A stretch of 6,165 nt of DNA from Deltaproteobacteria bacterium (lineage in GTDB: Bacteria > Desulfobacterota > DSM-4660 > Desulfatiglandales > HGW-15). The translations under genes and the position numbers were made by a program. The notes under the pieces were generated by a model. That model made no database searches, had not been told where the DNA came from, and was given only the letters and a program-made list of their open reading frames with translations. The DNA is taken from the NCBI GenBank assembly GCA_030671095.1, contig DAOVAK010000183.1, positions 1-6,165 on the forward strand, written 5' to 3'. How positions within the stretch are numbered: position 1 is the stretch's first letter; every line of letters begins with the position of its first letter. Of this stretch, positions 5,456 through 6,165 are shown one piece after another.

Positions 5456-5638
5456 CTAATCTGCGTCCTCTTCTTCCACTGTGCCTTTATGCTTGGTCCC
5501 GCACATGGGGCAAAGGATTTCAACCTCCTTCTCATCCCCAATGAACTTCTCCCGCAGCTTCTCAGGCCCCAGAAAGCTCACATCACCACATGCGCAAGCC
5601 GGACACTCAGCCCTAACTGTATACTTCTTCTTAGACAT
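5456..5638 (-). CDS. Cys-pair (zinc-ribbon-like) mini-protein, 60 aa
   Basis: This small soluble protein has five Cys: C12-x2-C15-x-C17 (CPACAC) near the start and C43-x2-C46 (CPMCG) near the end, separated by a charged, probably helical segment LGPEKLREKFIGDEKEVEI. The two C-x2-C knuckles suggest one structural zinc or a rubredoxin-like iron site, and C17 would be extra. The tail is acidic (EEEDAD). The ATG at 5638 is supported by GGAGGT 6 bases upstream. It lies between the rubredoxin-like gene (120-bp gap) and the flavodoxin gene (51-bp gap), all on the same strand. Its arrangement differs from the 67-residue zinc-ribbon-like protein: here an isolated Cys follows the first knuckle, there one precedes it. 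I do not know its function. Confidence 0.84.
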   Translation of the reverse strand: MSKKKYTVRAECPACACGDVSFLGPEKLREKFIGDEKEVEILCPMCGTKHKGTVEEEDAD

Positions 5639-5758
5639 TCCTCGACCTCCCCATAATAGGCAATTCGCTATTGGTCACTTGCCATTTGTAAGAAGATTCC
5701 ACATGAGCAACCGTTTGTTGAAAGCGGATAACCAATGACTAGTGACTCATGACAATCT
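5639..5758. repeat. 120-bp spacer with heptad repeat and inverted ATTGGT/ACCAAT words
   Basis: Next to the rubredoxin-like stop codon, positions 5735-5755 read ATGACTA-GTGACTC-ATGACAA, three successive heptamers of form RTGAC(T/A)(A/C). ATTGGTCACT near 5669-5678 and ACCAATGACT (5731-5740) are related words in roughly inverted relation about 55 bases apart. This resembles short heptameric or palindromic intergenic repeats seen in several bacteria. There is no clear terminator or promoter. Confidence 0.35.
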
Positions 5759-5917
5759 TCATGATCCCAACCTCGGGTCAGAACCTGTTTCGCCGCAATC
5801 TGGGATATAGCACGACACGTCCAAAAACTCACATTTTTCTTTGCAGCCAGGACACACTTCAGGTGGCTTGTCAGCCTGCAAGGTGTACCCACACTTTTGG
5901 CATTTCCATTCTGTCAT
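5759..5917 (-). CDS. Rubredoxin-like mini-protein with Cys-rich C-terminal tail, 52 aa
   Basis: The reading frame starts [13 protein letters not shown], with C6-x2-C9 followed by Gly-Tyr, and continues to C22-x2-C25 (VCPGC). This is the FeS4 site of rubredoxin-like domains as found at the C-terminus of rubrerythrins, with the short inter-knuckle spacing of that subfamily. It would be a cytoplasmic one-electron iron carrier. After the site come three more Cys, C29, C36 and C41, in [15 protein letters not shown], then a Gly/Ser-rich end with DPRLGS. A similar CY-x-PxCG...DPR tail is familiar to me from small rubredoxin-like proteins of anaerobes, but I cannot name the family. The ATG at 5917 has a G-rich AAGGGGGG about 8 bases upstream, a loose Shine-Dalgarno. 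It is the first minus-strand gene of the cluster in this window. Overlapping frames in this stretch are shadows. Confidence 0.88.
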   Translation of the reverse strand: MTEWKCQKCGYTLQADKPPEVCPGCKEKCEFLDVSCYIPDCGETGSDPRLGS

Positions 5918-6165
5918 TCTCTTTCCCCCCTTTCTTCACCCCCGACCCTAGCCTTTGGAACCATGGGCATGCCTGAGCCGTGATGGGAATGTTAGTTTGA
6001 GAGTCCTTCAAACGTTTAACCAACTGGTAACGTTCAAAAGTGTTGGCATTTGCTGTTATCTAGTCGAAGGCAATGCCGGTCTCCGAAAGGTGATATCTCA
6101 GAAAAAATTCCACCCAAACTCCGCAGTGGTCTGATCTTTGAGCCTTTACGCCCATTAACTAATCG
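5918..6165. other. Gene-free right end with inverted repeats, probable intergenic element
   Basis: No credible gene is visible in this 248-bp stretch upstream of the rubredoxin-like gene. It has GGCATGCC (about 5968-5975), a perfect GTTTGA/TCAAAC dyad with 7-base spacer (5995-6013), a compound dyad (6011-6034), GGCAATGCC (about 6069-6077) and a minus-strand 31-codon frame (6060-6155) with no ribosome binding site. No good -35/-10 pair was found for the downstream gene. The density of short dyads suggests either a regulatory region or a dispersed intergenic repeat. Confidence 0.4.
5995..6034. repeat. Two adjacent inverted repeats upstream of the rubredoxin-like gene
   Basis: The first dyad pairs GTTTGA (5995-6000) with TCAAAC (6008-6013). 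The second pairs AACGTT (6011-6016) with AACGTT (6029-6034) and ACCA with TGGT at its centre, with a 2-base bulge on one side. They overlap by three bases. As DNA sites they could bind dimeric regulators; as RNA the second would be a tight hairpin. They lie 78-117 bases upstream of the rubredoxin-like start. Confidence 0.45.

Noticed and set aside
5668..5892. 74-codon minus-strand frame overlapping the rubredoxin-like gene
   Set aside because: It reads the same strand out of frame. The frame from 5917 has two C-x2-C knuckles and a ribosome binding site.

Overview
The window looks like chromosomal DNA of an anaerobic bacterium, most likely a sulfate-reducing or syntrophic member of the former Deltaproteobacteria (Desulfobacterota). 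This is inferred from content, not from a marker gene. It carries an oxygen-sensitive nickel CO dehydrogenase, a ferredoxin, a flavodoxin, a rubredoxin-like protein and several Cys-rich mini-proteins. Base composition looks close to balanced, and the C5-T3-A3-G5 type palindromes are of a kind I associate with that group.

Layout: a small plus-strand lipoprotein gene (5-223) lies at the left edge. All other genes are on the minus strand and read right to left: a 52-residue rubredoxin-like protein (5759-5917), a 60-residue Cys-pair protein (5456-5638), a short-chain flavodoxin (4967-5404), a 67-residue zinc-ribbon-like protein (4729-4932), the CO dehydrogenase catalytic subunit CooS (2534-4519), a 65-residue single-cluster ferredoxin (2265-2462) and a 506-residue tandem SagB/nitroreductase-type flavoprotein (392-1912). 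The lipoprotein and SagB genes converge on a gene-free stretch (224-391). The right end (5918-6165) holds inverted repeats and no credible gene.

How they may work together: CooS oxidises CO to CO2 (or does the reverse) and needs a low-potential electron partner. The ferredoxin directly downstream is the obvious candidate. The upstream flavodoxin, rubredoxin-like protein and two Cys-pair proteins form a second set of small redox or metal-binding proteins. No acetyl-CoA synthase subunit, CooC-type nickel insertase, multi-cluster CooF or energy-converting hydrogenase lies in the window, so this looks like a stand-alone CODH with its own small carriers. A perfect TATAAT box and paired direct repeats in the 209-bp gap upstream of cooS suggest that cooS-ferredoxin has its own promoter. 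The SagB-type gene is separated from the ferredoxin gene by 352 bp holding an inverted pair of palindromic repeats and may be a separate unit.

The most interesting points are the CODH-centred redox island, a 58-bp hairpin bounded by 7-bp direct repeats between cooS and the ferredoxin gene, the Asp-ligand ferredoxin with an unpaired Cys, the 7-Cys rubredoxin-like mini-protein that a 60-residue cut-off would miss, and the candidate control sites upstream of cooS.
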